8,241 bases of DNA from Alphaproteobacteria bacterium (GCA_028869725.1 JAGWRJ010000616.1:1-8241); one strand, 5' to 3'. Counted from the first letter of the stretch, positions 1-6,608 are shown. The notes: a model not told the origin generated them from the letters alone. Numbers and translations: made by a program.

Positions 1-38
1 ATTGTGCCGATTTTGCGGTCGCAAGCCTCATCTTCCAT
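1..38 (-). CDS. Possible 5' end of a gene running off the left edge
   Basis: On the minus strand an ATG at 38 opens a frame without stops to the window edge, reading MEDEACDRKIGT. The peptide has a normal amino-acid mix and sits just downstream of an AT-rich, promoter-like stretch (39-68), which is why it is listed. There is no clear ribosome binding site in front of the ATG, and twelve codons are too few to name a family. It would be transcribed in the same direction as the KfrA-like gene, about 270 bp beyond that gene's stop. It could equally be chance. Confidence 0.25.
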   Translation of the reverse strand, partial: MEDEACDRKIGT

Positions 39-307
39 GCAATAATATTTTACATAATATACATTATGCGCACTCAAGGAACCGACCCGAGCCGGTGCCC
101 GTCGCCCGCGCCCGCGGGTCTGGCGTGTTTGCCGCGGAAAACGTTGAGCCGTCGGCACTGTATTTCTAGGCAATTAGCCCCGAGACTTCTGTGCAGCCAC
201 TGCGACAAGCGGATCGAGTTGTACAGGTTCCTACGCCCACGCCGAAAAAGTTGTGCAGGTGTTAGGCAGCCGACGCGTTTAAGCATCGCCGACATCGGCG
301 CTGAAGC
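39..307. other. Gene-free stretch with an AT-rich inverted repeat at its left end
   Basis: This interval lies between the possible left-edge gene and the stop of the KfrA-like gene. Bases 53-68 form an inverted repeat, CATAAT and ATTATG around the 4 bp spacer ATAC, in otherwise GC-rich DNA. The rest (about 70-307) contains short open frames on both strands with no recognisable product; a 73-codon minus-strand frame at 74-295 starts 13 bp after the KfrA-like stop but has an arginine-rich, low-complexity look. I see no terminator hairpin with a T tract. Confidence 0.4.
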
Positions 308-1207
308 CTACCCTAGGGTTGATCTACCTGGCTTATGGGCTGGCGGTCTCCGTGGAGCGCGTATCCTTTGCGATTTGGCGCTGATGCCCCGGAATCGCTC
401 GAGGGCCGACTGCAGCGCAGCGGCCTGGCCTGCCTGCTTCGCTGCATGGGTTTCCGCTTCACGGAGCGCGCGCTGCATCATGGTCCGCTCCCGTTCGAAC
501 GCCGAGAACGCCTTGGCGTGTTCGCGTTTTGCGGACTTAAGCTCATCGCGTAGGGCTTTGGCTTCCTGACGTGCCCGATCTACCTCTTGGTGCGCGCGAT
601 CCTCGAGGGCATTGAGATGCGTGTCATGGCGCTCGCGCTCCTTGACCGCAGCGACCTCTAGGGCCGCCCGCAGAGCGCTCAAACGCTCGATATCCGCCGC
701 CCGCTGGTCAGCCATTTGCTGCAGGCGGTCCCGTTGCTGCCGGAGTTCGTCCTTTTCAACCTGGGCCTCGGCAAGCCGGGCCTCCAGATCCGCGCACCGC
801 TGCACGGCGGCGTTTCGCTCGGCGGCTACACGCGCTTGAGCTGCGTCCGCCTCGAGCTGCCGGGTCGACAGGTGGATTCGTTCTCGCTCCACGTCGGCAT
901 ACGCCGCGTTCAATGCGTCGCGCTCCTGTTGGAGTCGCGCCTGTGCCAAGCCGCTGGCGTGGTCCACGGCCAGACGCCATACGCCCGTCATGGCATTTCC
1001 GACGTCCGCCGGCAATTCCGGCACCGATAGCGCGTCCTGCAGGCGCAACGCCAGCCCCTGGCGCCAGACTTCCAGCATCCGGGTGACGGTGTTCGGCGAA
1101 CCCGTACCGAGCCGCACACGAATTTTTTCTACAGTCGGCCGCTCGCCGGCAGTGACTAGCGCGTCGGCGGCGGCGTTGACCTGTTCTTGGGTGATGCCTT
1201 TGGGCAT
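308..1207 (-). CDS. tnpT: KfrA-type coiled-coil DNA-binding protein, TnpT-like
   Basis: This 299-residue protein has an N-terminal KfrA-type DNA-binding domain (about residues 4-50, containing AGERPTVEKIR and LGTGSPNT), followed from about 85 to 270 by a long coiled coil rich in Ala, Glu, Arg and Gln. It ends in a basic Pro/Arg tail. KfrA proteins bind DNA through the N-terminal helical domain and multimerise through the coiled coil. In Tn4651-type transposons such a protein (TnpT) is encoded divergently from the tyrosine recombinase TnpS and helps it resolve cointegrates at the site between the two genes. That is exactly the layout here, so I infer TnpT. The ATG start is supported by GAGGAG, read at 1222-1217, nine bases upstream. 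The alternative is a plasmid-type KfrA autoregulator. The DNA-binding coiled-coil call is firm; the TnpT role is inferred from position. Confidence 0.8.
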   Translation of the reverse strand: MPKGITQEQVNAAADALVTAGERPTVEKIRVRLGTGSPNTVTRMLEVWRQGLALRLQDALSVPELPADVGNAMTGVWRLAVDHASGLAQARLQQERDALNAAYADVERERIHLSTRQLEADAAQARVAAERNAAVQRCADLEARLAEAQVEKDELRQQRDRLQQMADQRAADIERLSALRAALEVAAVKERERHDTHLNALEDRAHQEVDRARQEAKALRDELKSAKREHAKAFSAFERERTMMQRALREAETHAAKQAGQAAALQSALERFRGISAKSQRIRAPRRPPAHKPGRSTLG

Positions 1208-1312
1208 AACGGATGTCTCCTCGATCGGCGCCCTGCCCGCTTGTTTACGTACTAGCGATAAGAGATGATTATCGTGGCTAGATGCTTTATTTCGTAGTAT
1301 ACATTACATAGT
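1208..1312. other. Divergent intergenic region, candidate recombination (rst-like) site and promoters
   Basis: These 105 bases separate the divergent KfrA-like and recombinase genes and must carry both promoters. They contain a perfect inverted repeat, CGATAA at 1256-1261 and TTATCG at 1269-1274, with the 7 bp spacer GAGATGA. Short flanks CTAG (1252-1255) and CTAG (1277-1280 region, offset) extend it imperfectly. Arms separated by 6-8 bp are the usual geometry of a tyrosine-recombinase core site. In Tn4651-type elements the resolution site lies between tnpS and tnpT. A second feature is the AT-rich element TAGTATACATTA at 1295-1306, close to the recombinase start, nearly identical to one at 55-66. 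Confidence 0.5.
1256..1274. repeat. 6-7-6 inverted repeat, candidate recombinase core site
   Basis: CGATAA and its exact reverse complement TTATCG flank the 7 bp spacer GAGATGA. The symmetry and spacer length fit strand exchange by a tyrosine recombinase, and the site lies between the recombinase and its putative accessory protein. Whether the recombinase cuts here is inference. Confidence 0.5.
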
Positions 1313-2401
1313 ATGAAACATAATTCCATGATTCCGACTCTCGCCCAACCTGCTTCCAGCCTTGCGTTGCCGGTCCAGCTGGCGCAGCAAGCCGCCGATG
1401 CGGTGCGCGAGCTGCTGGCCGAAGCGGCCGCGGCGAACACCACCCGCAGCTATGCCAGCGCCTTGCGTTACTGGGCCGGCTGGCACGCGGCGCGCTATAG
1501 CATTGAACTGACGCTGCCGGTGCCCGAAGCGACGGTGCTGCAGTTCGTGGTCGATCACGTCGTACGTCGCTCGGCCGAAGGCGAATTGGCTTGGGAGCTG
1601 CCGCCAGTCGTGGACCAGACGCTGGTGGCCGCCGGCCTCAAGGCCAAGCTCGGCCCCTGGACGTTGGCGACGGCACGCCATCGGGTCGCGGTGCTGTCGA
1701 CCGCGCACCGGCTCAAGCAGGTGCCGAACCCCTGCGAACAGCCGGCGATCCGAACGGTGCTGAGCCGTGCCGCCCGAGCAGCCGTGAAACGCGGCCTACG
1801 ACCGCGCAAGAAGACGGCCATTACCTTGGCCGAACTCAAAGCGATGCTCGCCACCTGCGATGACAGCCTGGAAGGGCTGCGCGACCGCGCCCTGCTCTGC
1901 TTCGGCTTTGCCAGCGGTGGGCGCCGGCGCAGCGAGATCGCGGCGGCCGATCTGCGCGACCTGCGCCGGATCGGCCCGCAGGGCTACATCTACCGCCTGG
2001 AACACAGCAAGACCCAGCAGGCCGGCGTGACCGCGTCCTCGACGCCTGACAAACCGGTTCTCGATCGGGCCGCGCAAGCGCTCGAGGCGTGGTTGGCCGC
2101 AAGTGGGATTTCAGAAGGGGCGATATTTCGGCGGCTATGGAAAAACCGCATCGGTCCGGCGCTCTCCCCCGCCGCGGTCGGTGAAATCGTGCAGCGGCGG
2201 GCTAGGTTGGCGGCCTTGGAAGGGGACTTTGGCGGGCATAGCCTGCGCTCGGGGTTCGTCACTGAGGCCAGTCGCCAAGGGGTGTCGCTGCCGGCGATCA
2301 TGTCGATGACGGAGCACCGGGCCGTATCCAGTGTGATGGGGTATTTCCAATCAGGTGCCGCTGCCGAGAATCCTGCAGCACGTCTGCTTGAGGACTCCTA
2401 G
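1313..2401 (+). CDS. tnpS: Tyrosine recombinase/integrase, TnpS-like
   Basis: This 362-residue protein has the two-domain layout of tyrosine recombinases. The N-terminal SAM-like core-binding domain spans about residues 25-160 (TTRSYASALRYWAGW). The catalytic domain spans about 170-350. The catalytic residues are visible: Arg205 in GGRRRSE, Lys233 in HSKTQQ, His309 and Arg312 in GHSLRSG, His335 in TEHRAVSSVMGY, and the nucleophile Tyr344. The family cuts and rejoins DNA through a 3'-phosphotyrosyl link. The divergent coiled-coil KfrA-type neighbour indicates a TnpS-like cointegrate resolvase of a Tn4651-type Tn3-family transposon, although a phage or island integrase is possible. The ATG at 1313 lacks a Shine-Dalgarno sequence and an ATG at 1328 is also available, so the start is uncertain. 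No terminator with a T tract follows. The gene appears intact. Confidence 0.9.
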   Translation: MKHNSMIPTLAQPASSLALPVQLAQQAADAVRELLAEAAAANTTRSYASALRYWAGWHAARYSIELTLPVPEATVLQFVVDHVVRRSAEGELAWELPPVVDQTLVAAGLKAKLGPWTLATARHRVAVLSTAHRLKQVPNPCEQPAIRTVLSRAARAAVKRGLRPRKKTAITLAELKAMLATCDDSLEGLRDRALLCFGFASGGRRRSEIAAADLRDLRRIGPQGYIYRLEHSKTQQAGVTASSTPDKPVLDRAAQALEAWLAASGISEGAIFRRLWKNRIGPALSPAAVGEIVQRRARLAALEGDFGGHSLRSGFVTEASRQGVSLPAIMSMTEHRAVSSVMGYFQSGAAAENPAARLLEDS

Positions 2402-2532
2402 ATGCTAGGCGGAGAGAGTGGGAGACACGGAACTCTCAGCTACCGCAAGCCCTGCGGTGTCTGGTCAGGTCGGAAAGTTTGACCTCCGAAGTTGACCAAA
2501 TCAGCGAAAGCTACGCATTGACCTCTGGTCAA
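2402..2532. other. Convergent intergenic region with TTGACC half-site array
   Basis: The recombinase (plus) and the four-gene operon (minus) converge here. No gene is visible. TTGACC starts at 2479, 2492 and 2518, spacings of 13 and 26 bp. The last copy pairs with GGTCAAT at 2527-2533 to give a perfect 7 bp inverted repeat with a 3 bp centre. TGGTCA occurs again at 2462-2467. An overlapping weaker dyad is TCGGA (2470-2474) with TCCGA (2485-2489). No run of T follows any hairpin in either direction, so a rho-independent terminator is not supported. The 13 bp phasing suggests protein-binding half-sites or a remnant of an element end. Confidence 0.45.
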
Positions 2533-2533
2533 T
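2517..2533. repeat. Perfect inverted repeat ATTGACC-TCT-GGTCAAT
   Basis: Seven-base arms surround a 3 bp centre, and the repeat overlaps the stop codon of the AbiU2-like gene by one base. It is the most symmetric member of a group of TTGACC/GGTCA half-sites between 2462 and 2533. It could be an operator, a binding site at an element end, or a short RNA hairpin at the operon's 3' end. Confidence 0.5.
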
Positions 2534-3477
2534 CAAAAAGGTTGTTTTTGATGGATAGCAAAACGCCGAAACTGCTCGACATCGCCCCATCTTTCCACCT
2601 CATCCACCACCTCGGCCCAAACCTCGTGATAGGTCTCAATCTGCATTAGTGGGACGAGTGGAACGGACAGGTCGACAAGCTGGTCACCCTGGTAGGTGGG
2701 CACCACGGAACCCGAACTGTGGTTGAAGAAGTCGGCGCACAAGAACTGTTTGACCTCGACGAGGGTTTGGATGCTCTCGTGAATGTCGTTATAGGTCGGG
2801 CTGGACAACCCCCAAGACAGGTCGGATAGATCCGCATGGGCCAGGTATTTGTCGCACTGATACCGAACCCGGTTGATGGCATTCGAGGTCAAGGCCGCTT
2901 CAAGCCGACCCAGAATAACATCGGAAATCCGGTCCACGGGAGAGCGTGGCGCTCCCATCTCGGCATCACGCAAACGATCGAAGGCCACATGTGCATGGTC
3001 TGCATCGGACCACCGCTGCGTGGCTACAGGGTCCGGCTTCCCAACGTCGCCGCTCACGTCATACTCAACCGAGCGGGCCATCTCATCGAACAACAGCCCC
3101 ACGTCCATGGATGTGCCGTCATGGCCCACCACCACCTCACGCGTCAGCAACGCGACATTGCCCCTGATCTTCCTTACGATCGCCAGGAGAGAGGCCACGC
3201 CGTCCCTCCCTTCCGTCAGCCGACGGATCGCAAGTGACTGCGTGATGGCATATCCCGCGATGAAGGTGTTCCACAGATGCGGGTTCACGGGTGGCTGCCC
3301 CACTCGCTCCCGAATCCTAATGACAGCCTTGAACCAAACTTCGTCAATAATCATACGTGCCATCTGGTTCCAGATGGCGTTGGGGTGGTCCCCAGTCAGC
3401 GCATCCAGAGCCTTGGCACGCAGCTCACGGTAGAGCCTCCTGGACCGGTTGACCTTCTGGACATTTTGCACGTTCAT
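2533..3477 (-). CDS. AbiU2-like (HEPN-type) protein, last gene of the E2-E1/JAB operon
   Basis: This 314-residue protein has no signal peptide or membrane segment. Two regions resemble the AbiU2/HEPN-like abortive-infection family. One is the helical block at about 35-115, with IIDEVWF, AITQSLAIRRL, a SLLAIVRKI helix and LLTRE. The other is a later segment (about 200-216) where Arg205, Lys210 and His214 sit in RYQCDKYLAHAD, a pattern close to the R...K...AH of that family. HEPN proteins are often ribonucleases; the spacing between Arg205 and His214 is longer than the canonical Rx4-6H, so nuclease activity is not assured. The gene starts 6 bp after the preceding stop and is clearly co-transcribed with the JAB and E2-E1 genes. 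Its C-terminus (KQPF) does not end in glycine, so nothing marks it as a modifier. I do not recognise the C-terminal third. The CDS is secure; the family call is moderate. Confidence 0.75.
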   Translation of the reverse strand: MNVQNVQKVNRSRRLYRELRAKALDALTGDHPNAIWNQMARMIIDEVWFKAVIRIRERVGQPPVNPHLWNTFIAGYAITQSLAIRRLTEGRDGVASLLAIVRKIRGNVALLTREVVVGHDGTSMDVGLLFDEMARSVEYDVSGDVGKPDPVATQRWSDADHAHVAFDRLRDAEMGAPRSPVDRISDVILGRLEAALTSNAINRVRYQCDKYLAHADLSDLSWGLSSPTYNDIHESIQTLVEVKQFLCADFFNHSSGSVVPTYQGDQLVDLSVPLVPLMQIETYHEVWAEVVDEVERWGDVEQFRRFAIHQKQPF

Positions 3478-3483
3478 CTTCGG

Positions 3484-4092
3484 TCAGGTGTTGAGTTGCG
3501 CCTTGGGGACTGCCTCGCCAATCAGCGTAAAGAACTGCCGCCAATCCGCGATGGCCTGCAAGAAGAGATCGTGGGCATCCCACGGCTTGGTGCCGACAAC
3601 GACGCGCACATCCCAACAGATTGGTCCGTTCGGACCATCAGCCATCCATGGAATGGGGCGAACCTCATGAGCGCGTAGTTCAGGTCTTGGCAAAGATTCC
3701 GATTTCGCGTGCTTACCAGCGGTCGCCAATGTTCGGCAGATGTCCAGTGCCCCAAACCGTTGGGCCAGCTCATCGCCAAACATGCTCTGCCGCTTGCGCT
3801 GGTTTTTTTTCTCTTTGGAGAAATCCGCCTCAGGGAAGACTGGGGCAACCGCTGCCAAGTAAAGGTCTCCCGCATCCATTCTTTCCTCAAAGAACCAATC
3901 GTGGATGTGCCAGGCTGTCCAGGCCAAATTGATCGCTCGGTAACCGCGCGCTGCCACGTTCCGATCCGATGACCGAGTTTCAACAAACTCATCCAGCTCA
4001 AAACAAAGTTTCTGAAACATGTCCTGCCAGGATCGGATCCCAAAGGACTGCTCACCATGCGGAACAGACGATAGATCCTGTTGTGATGTCAT
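3484..4092 (-). CDS. Hypothetical operon protein with HEPN-like R...KH motif
   Basis: I do not recognise a named family for this soluble-looking protein of 202 residues. Two blocks stand out. One is a helix with Trp and His residues, INLAWTAWHIHDWFFEER (about 54-71). The other is DICRTLATAGKHAK (117-130), where Arg120 and His128 are separated by seven residues. Paired helical blocks of this kind (an early WH..DW and a later CR.L...KH) suggest a compact four-helix HEPN-like fold, but this is inference from pattern. A charged Lys/Arg/Gln stretch lies at 93-103. The gene starts 48 bp after the JAB stop, with AGGTGA just upstream of its ATG. It ends 6 bp before the AbiU2-like gene, so the two are probably translated together and may act as a pair. 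Its job could be effector, toxin partner or conjugation target. Confidence 0.7.
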   Translation of the reverse strand: MTSQQDLSSVPHGEQSFGIRSWQDMFQKLCFELDEFVETRSSDRNVAARGYRAINLAWTAWHIHDWFFEERMDAGDLYLAAVAPVFPEADFSKEKKNQRKRQSMFGDELAQRFGALDICRTLATAGKHAKSESLPRPELRAHEVRPIPWMADGPNGPICWDVRVVVGTKPWDAHDLFLQAIADWRQFFTLIGEAVPKAQLNT

Positions 4093-4140
4093 AGATCACC
4101 TGCACTATCCGAAGGATCAGCGAACTGTCAGGCGTGTCAT

Positions 4141-4644
4141 CTACTGGACGACAGCCAGATAGGGACGAACTGGCAGGAGAACCTTGCGATTGCCGCATCC
4201 CATCCAGCAATCCTCGCCGGTGCCTGCGATCATAAACAGCATCACTTCGAGACTGGCGGCGCGAATGGTAGCCCATGCACGAGTGTCAATCGAAGACGGA
4301 CTCGGGTGCGACTCCGGATGCGTGTGCCATTCGCCCAGATAATCCATCATCCGCTTGGTGCGCTTCCACATGCGAAGTGCCGTCGCTGCGTGCGAGGGGT
4401 CATCGCGTTTAAAGAAAAAGCGAGTGGCCCGGTCGCCACGAGCAGGAAAGGTCGCGGTCACCACATGCAAGTGAGGATCGCGCCTATAACCCAGCAACAC
4501 CCCGCCTTGCTCGGGAGCGGTCGCACTTTGCTGCCGGTACCGCGCAATGCCGGCCAATACCTCACCCTCAAATAGGATTAGGCCGCCCGTCTGAAATGGG
4601 TTCACCATCACAGCGTCTTGGTCAAGGGCCGTCAAGACGACCAC
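4141..4644 (-). CDS. JAB/MPN-family metallo-isopeptidase (Cap3-like)
   Basis: This 167-residue protein has the complete zinc-protease signature of JAB/MPN/Mov34 enzymes. Glu45 lies in PEQGGVLLGY, followed by EWHTHP with His107 and His109, Ser117, and Asp120 ten residues after the second His (HxHx10D with Ser three before Asp). Enzymes of this class remove ubiquitin-like conjugates or trim modifier precursors. In type II CBASS the equivalent, Cap3, reverses Cap2-made conjugates. Its GTG start follows the TAA of the E2-E1 gene with no gap, and AAGGTGGGG just before it is a fitting ribosome binding site, so the two are tightly coupled. Met13 is a later possible start. There is no signal peptide, which fits an intracellular role. 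Length is close to that of other stand-alone bacterial JAB proteins. The fold and catalytic residues are firm; the substrate is unknown. Confidence 0.88.
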   Translation of the reverse strand: MVVLTALDQDAVMVNPFQTGGLILFEGEVLAGIARYRQQSATAPEQGGVLLGYRRDPHLHVVTATFPARGDRATRFFFKRDDPSHAATALRMWKRTKRMMDYLGEWHTHPESHPSPSSIDTRAWATIRAASLEVMLFMIAGTGEDCWMGCGNRKVLLPVRPYLAVVQ

Positions 4645-6363
4645 TTACCCCACCTTTGACGCTTGAGCCGCGGTGCTGCAGGCCGGACAATGCGGCAGCG
4701 GCTTCGGATCCTGGTTCTTGTTATGGATGACGTCCGCGTTAGGTCGTTCCAGGAAGCGTAGACGCGGCGAAACGTTGCCCTGTAACCAATCGGCGACCAT
4801 TTCGCTGGCCATTGCGGCCGCGTGCATCGGCGCCGACACCGCATACGGCGTGACGGCCTGGCAACCCCGCATTACCCATTGCGGCTCGTCCGTTGTGCCG
4901 ATGCGAAAGCGCGGCGCGCGCTGACTTTGAGGATCGTTCTTGCGCAGACAGGCGAAGCAGGCCCCCTTGCGTCCGGCGTCGACCCACAGCGCTTGAACTG
5001 CATCGCCCTGCCCGTAAATGCGCACATACAACACTGGACAGGCCGCCGACCTCTGTGTGACGTGGCGCATATTGATCGTTTCACTCAGCGCTTCTTCACC
5101 GGTGGCGTCGATCACCAAGTGGTCACGGAAGAGCGCATCCACCTTCAGCGCATCCAGCTCTTCACCCCCGACGTTAGCGGTGGGATGCAAGCGACGCAGC
5201 TCCGCAGCCAATTCGGTCGCTTTGGCCTTCAACAGGGAGGGATACCCCAGCAGGTGCCGGCTGACGTTGCCGCCCTCCATTGCATCGAAGTCAACGATAC
5301 GAAGTCGTCCGTGCTTGCCTTGGCCGGCGCCCATCTGCACAAGCGCTTTGGCAAGATGACTGCCAATCGATCCGCCACCGATCAGGGTGATGCACTTGTC
5401 GAACAGGTTCGTTTCGTCCAGACCCAGGTTGCGGCCGTACACGAACTCCGGACTCCAGTCCAAGATGGAAAGACGCGTGACGGCAACTTCCTGACCGTGC
5501 CGATGAAGCCACTGGCGGTAGTTCGCCGGTTTGCGCTGACCGAGGGCTCGCCGCAACTGGTCTCCCAAGTCGAAAGTGAGGCCCAGCCAACCTGCCGGGC
5601 ATTGGATCATCAGGAACAGGATCGTCAAGTTGAGATACGCGCGGTCGTGCGCCAAGCGCTCCTGGAGCGCCTGATACAGAACCGGATCCCAGGCCCTCGT
5701 CCAGGCAAACACGTCATGCACGGTTCTCGGGAATGATTCGCTGAGGGGTGGCCACCGGTCGGTTTGAAACACCCAACCCGAATTGTTTCCGCGATCGATC
5801 AGTGTGCGGCCCGTTGAAGCCACGATCGATCGCAGCTGATCAACGTCATTGCCAAACATCGCAAAGGGCAATTCGGCACCTTCGGTAAAGGTGACGTGCA
5901 TGTGGGTGGTCTTCTCCGCAATCGAGCCCTTCACCACGCGGAGCGGAGGTGGGTCCTGACCGGCGATCCAGTTCGCCAGATACTCGCGCATAAATTCTGC
6001 CTGGCGATAGATGGGGTTACGTGCCAGCTCGTCCAGTACCAAGCTTGCCTGGGCTAGGCATTGCCCCACCGCCGCCACCGGGTTGTAGCGGTTGAGCAGC
6101 ACCGATCCGGGCGTGAAATAACAAAGCCCGTTCAACGCATTCAGGTGCGCTTGGACTCCATCCAGGCACGCAGGGCGTTTGATCACCCGGATGTGTGGGT
6201 AGCGGATGAAGTCCCAGTCATCGACCGTAACCTCGACCGACACATGCCCGAATACGCACGTCAGATTGCCCCGAAATCGAAGCGTATTTTTACGCCGGTT
6301 GATGAAGGCAAAGCCTCGGCCAACCAAGTACTGCGACACCTCGATTTGCGCAGGCGTCATCAT
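4645..6363 (-). CDS. E2-E1 fusion protein: ubiquitin-conjugating-like plus ThiF/E1 adenylyltransferase (Cap2-like)
   Basis: This 572-residue protein joins two activities. Residues about 5-115 look like a bacterial E2 domain, with HLNALNGLCYF placing the presumed catalytic Cys81 after His73. A middle region (about 120-310) is unassigned. Residues about 318-565 are a ThiF/E1 domain: a nucleotide-binding IGGGSIGSH loop (328-336), IVDFD (356-360), Asn366 and Arg369 in GGNVSRH, Lys379/381, and VIDATG (417-422). Cys469/Cys472 and Cys559/Cys562 form a probable zinc site, and Cys501 is a candidate E1 catalytic cysteine. E1 proteins adenylate the C-terminus of a modifier and pass it as a thioester to the E2. 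The layout matches Cap2 of type II CBASS and related stand-alone systems. Here neither a CD-NTase nor a ubiquitin-like gene is in view. ATGs at 6363 and 6360 are both possible; GGGGTGAG upstream is better spaced for 6360. The protein itself ends in Lys-Val-Gly. Confidence 0.9.
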   Translation of the reverse strand: MMTPAQIEVSQYLVGRGFAFINRRKNTLRFRGNLTCVFGHVSVEVTVDDWDFIRYPHIRVIKRPACLDGVQAHLNALNGLCYFTPGSVLLNRYNPVAAVGQCLAQASLVLDELARNPIYRQAEFMREYLANWIAGQDPPPLRVVKGSIAEKTTHMHVTFTEGAELPFAMFGNDVDQLRSIVASTGRTLIDRGNNSGWVFQTDRWPPLSESFPRTVHDVFAWTRAWDPVLYQALQERLAHDRAYLNLTILFLMIQCPAGWLGLTFDLGDQLRRALGQRKPANYRQWLHRHGQEVAVTRLSILDWSPEFVYGRNLGLDETNLFDKCITLIGGGSIGSHLAKALVQMGAGQGKHGRLRIVDFDAMEGGNVSRHLLGYPSLLKAKATELAAELRRLHPTANVGGEELDALKVDALFRDHLVIDATGEEALSETINMRHVTQRSAACPVLYVRIYGQGDAVQALWVDAGRKGACFACLRKNDPQSQRAPRFRIGTTDEPQWVMRGCQAVTPYAVSAPMHAAAMASEMVADWLQGNVSPRLRFLERPNADVIHNKNQDPKPLPHCPACSTAAQASKVG

Positions 6364-6366
6364 TAC

Positions 6367-6453
6367 TCACCCCGCATAGGTCGAGTTGACTTGGGGGGTC
6401 ACCACCTCACGGGCCTGCGTCGAACGAACGCGATCCGCCGGATGGTCCTCCAC
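6367..6453 (-). CDS. Candidate mini-ORF ending in Tyr-Ala-Gly, directly before the E2-E1 gene
   Basis: A GTG at 6453 starts a 28-codon frame reading VEDHPADRVRSTQ... and ending ...NSTYAG, with its TGA three bases before the ATG of the E2-E1 gene. A TGA two codons further upstream limits the frame, so it cannot be a longer Ubl in this frame without a frameshift. There is no good ribosome binding site. It could be a translation-coupling leader, a small modifier, the broken 3' end of a longer upstream gene, or chance. Confidence 0.25.
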   Translation of the reverse strand: MEDHPADRVRSTQAREVVTPQVNSTYAG

Positions 6454-6482
6454 GATATCGGCTCAGCCATACCACTACGCCT

Positions 6483-6608
6483 CTAACGATGTATCGCCCA
6501 GCCCCCGGTCCCCACCAGGTCCCTAGCTGGGTGTTGATTAGACGAATTGGGACATGCATCACAATTTTCAAGGGGGCAACCACAACATCTTGTGTCCAGC
6601 GGCGCCAT
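6483..6608 (-). CDS. Candidate cysteine-rich small ORF
   Basis: Forty-one codons from an ATG at 6608 start MAPLDTRCCGCPLENCDACP. GGGAG lies just two bases before the ATG, closer than ideal. The five cysteines within twelve residues could bind metal, but no family is recognised. The same frame stays open further upstream (to 7076) with a composition that looks non-coding and that overlaps the HEPN-like gene on the other strand. Low confidence. Confidence 0.18.
   Translation of the reverse strand: MAPLDTRCCGCPLENCDACPNSSNQHPARDLVGTGGWAIHR

Noticed and set aside
66..569. A 167-codon plus-strand open frame at the left edge
   Set aside because: Its second half is antisense to the coiled-coil gene and it is rich in Arg, Ser, Ala and Cys, as expected for a shadow.
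2517..2533. Rho-independent terminator between the convergent genes
   Set aside because: The perfect hairpin arms are short and AT-containing, and no T tract follows on either strand; a binding site is more likely.
3800..3815. Run of T near 3805 as a terminator
   Set aside because: It is inside the 202-residue coding sequence, encoding a lysine-rich stretch on the minus strand, with no GC-rich hairpin.
4822..5736. A 304-codon plus-strand open frame
   Set aside because: It lies wholly antisense to the E2-E1 gene, whose motifs are unmistakable. High GC content keeps the opposite strand open.
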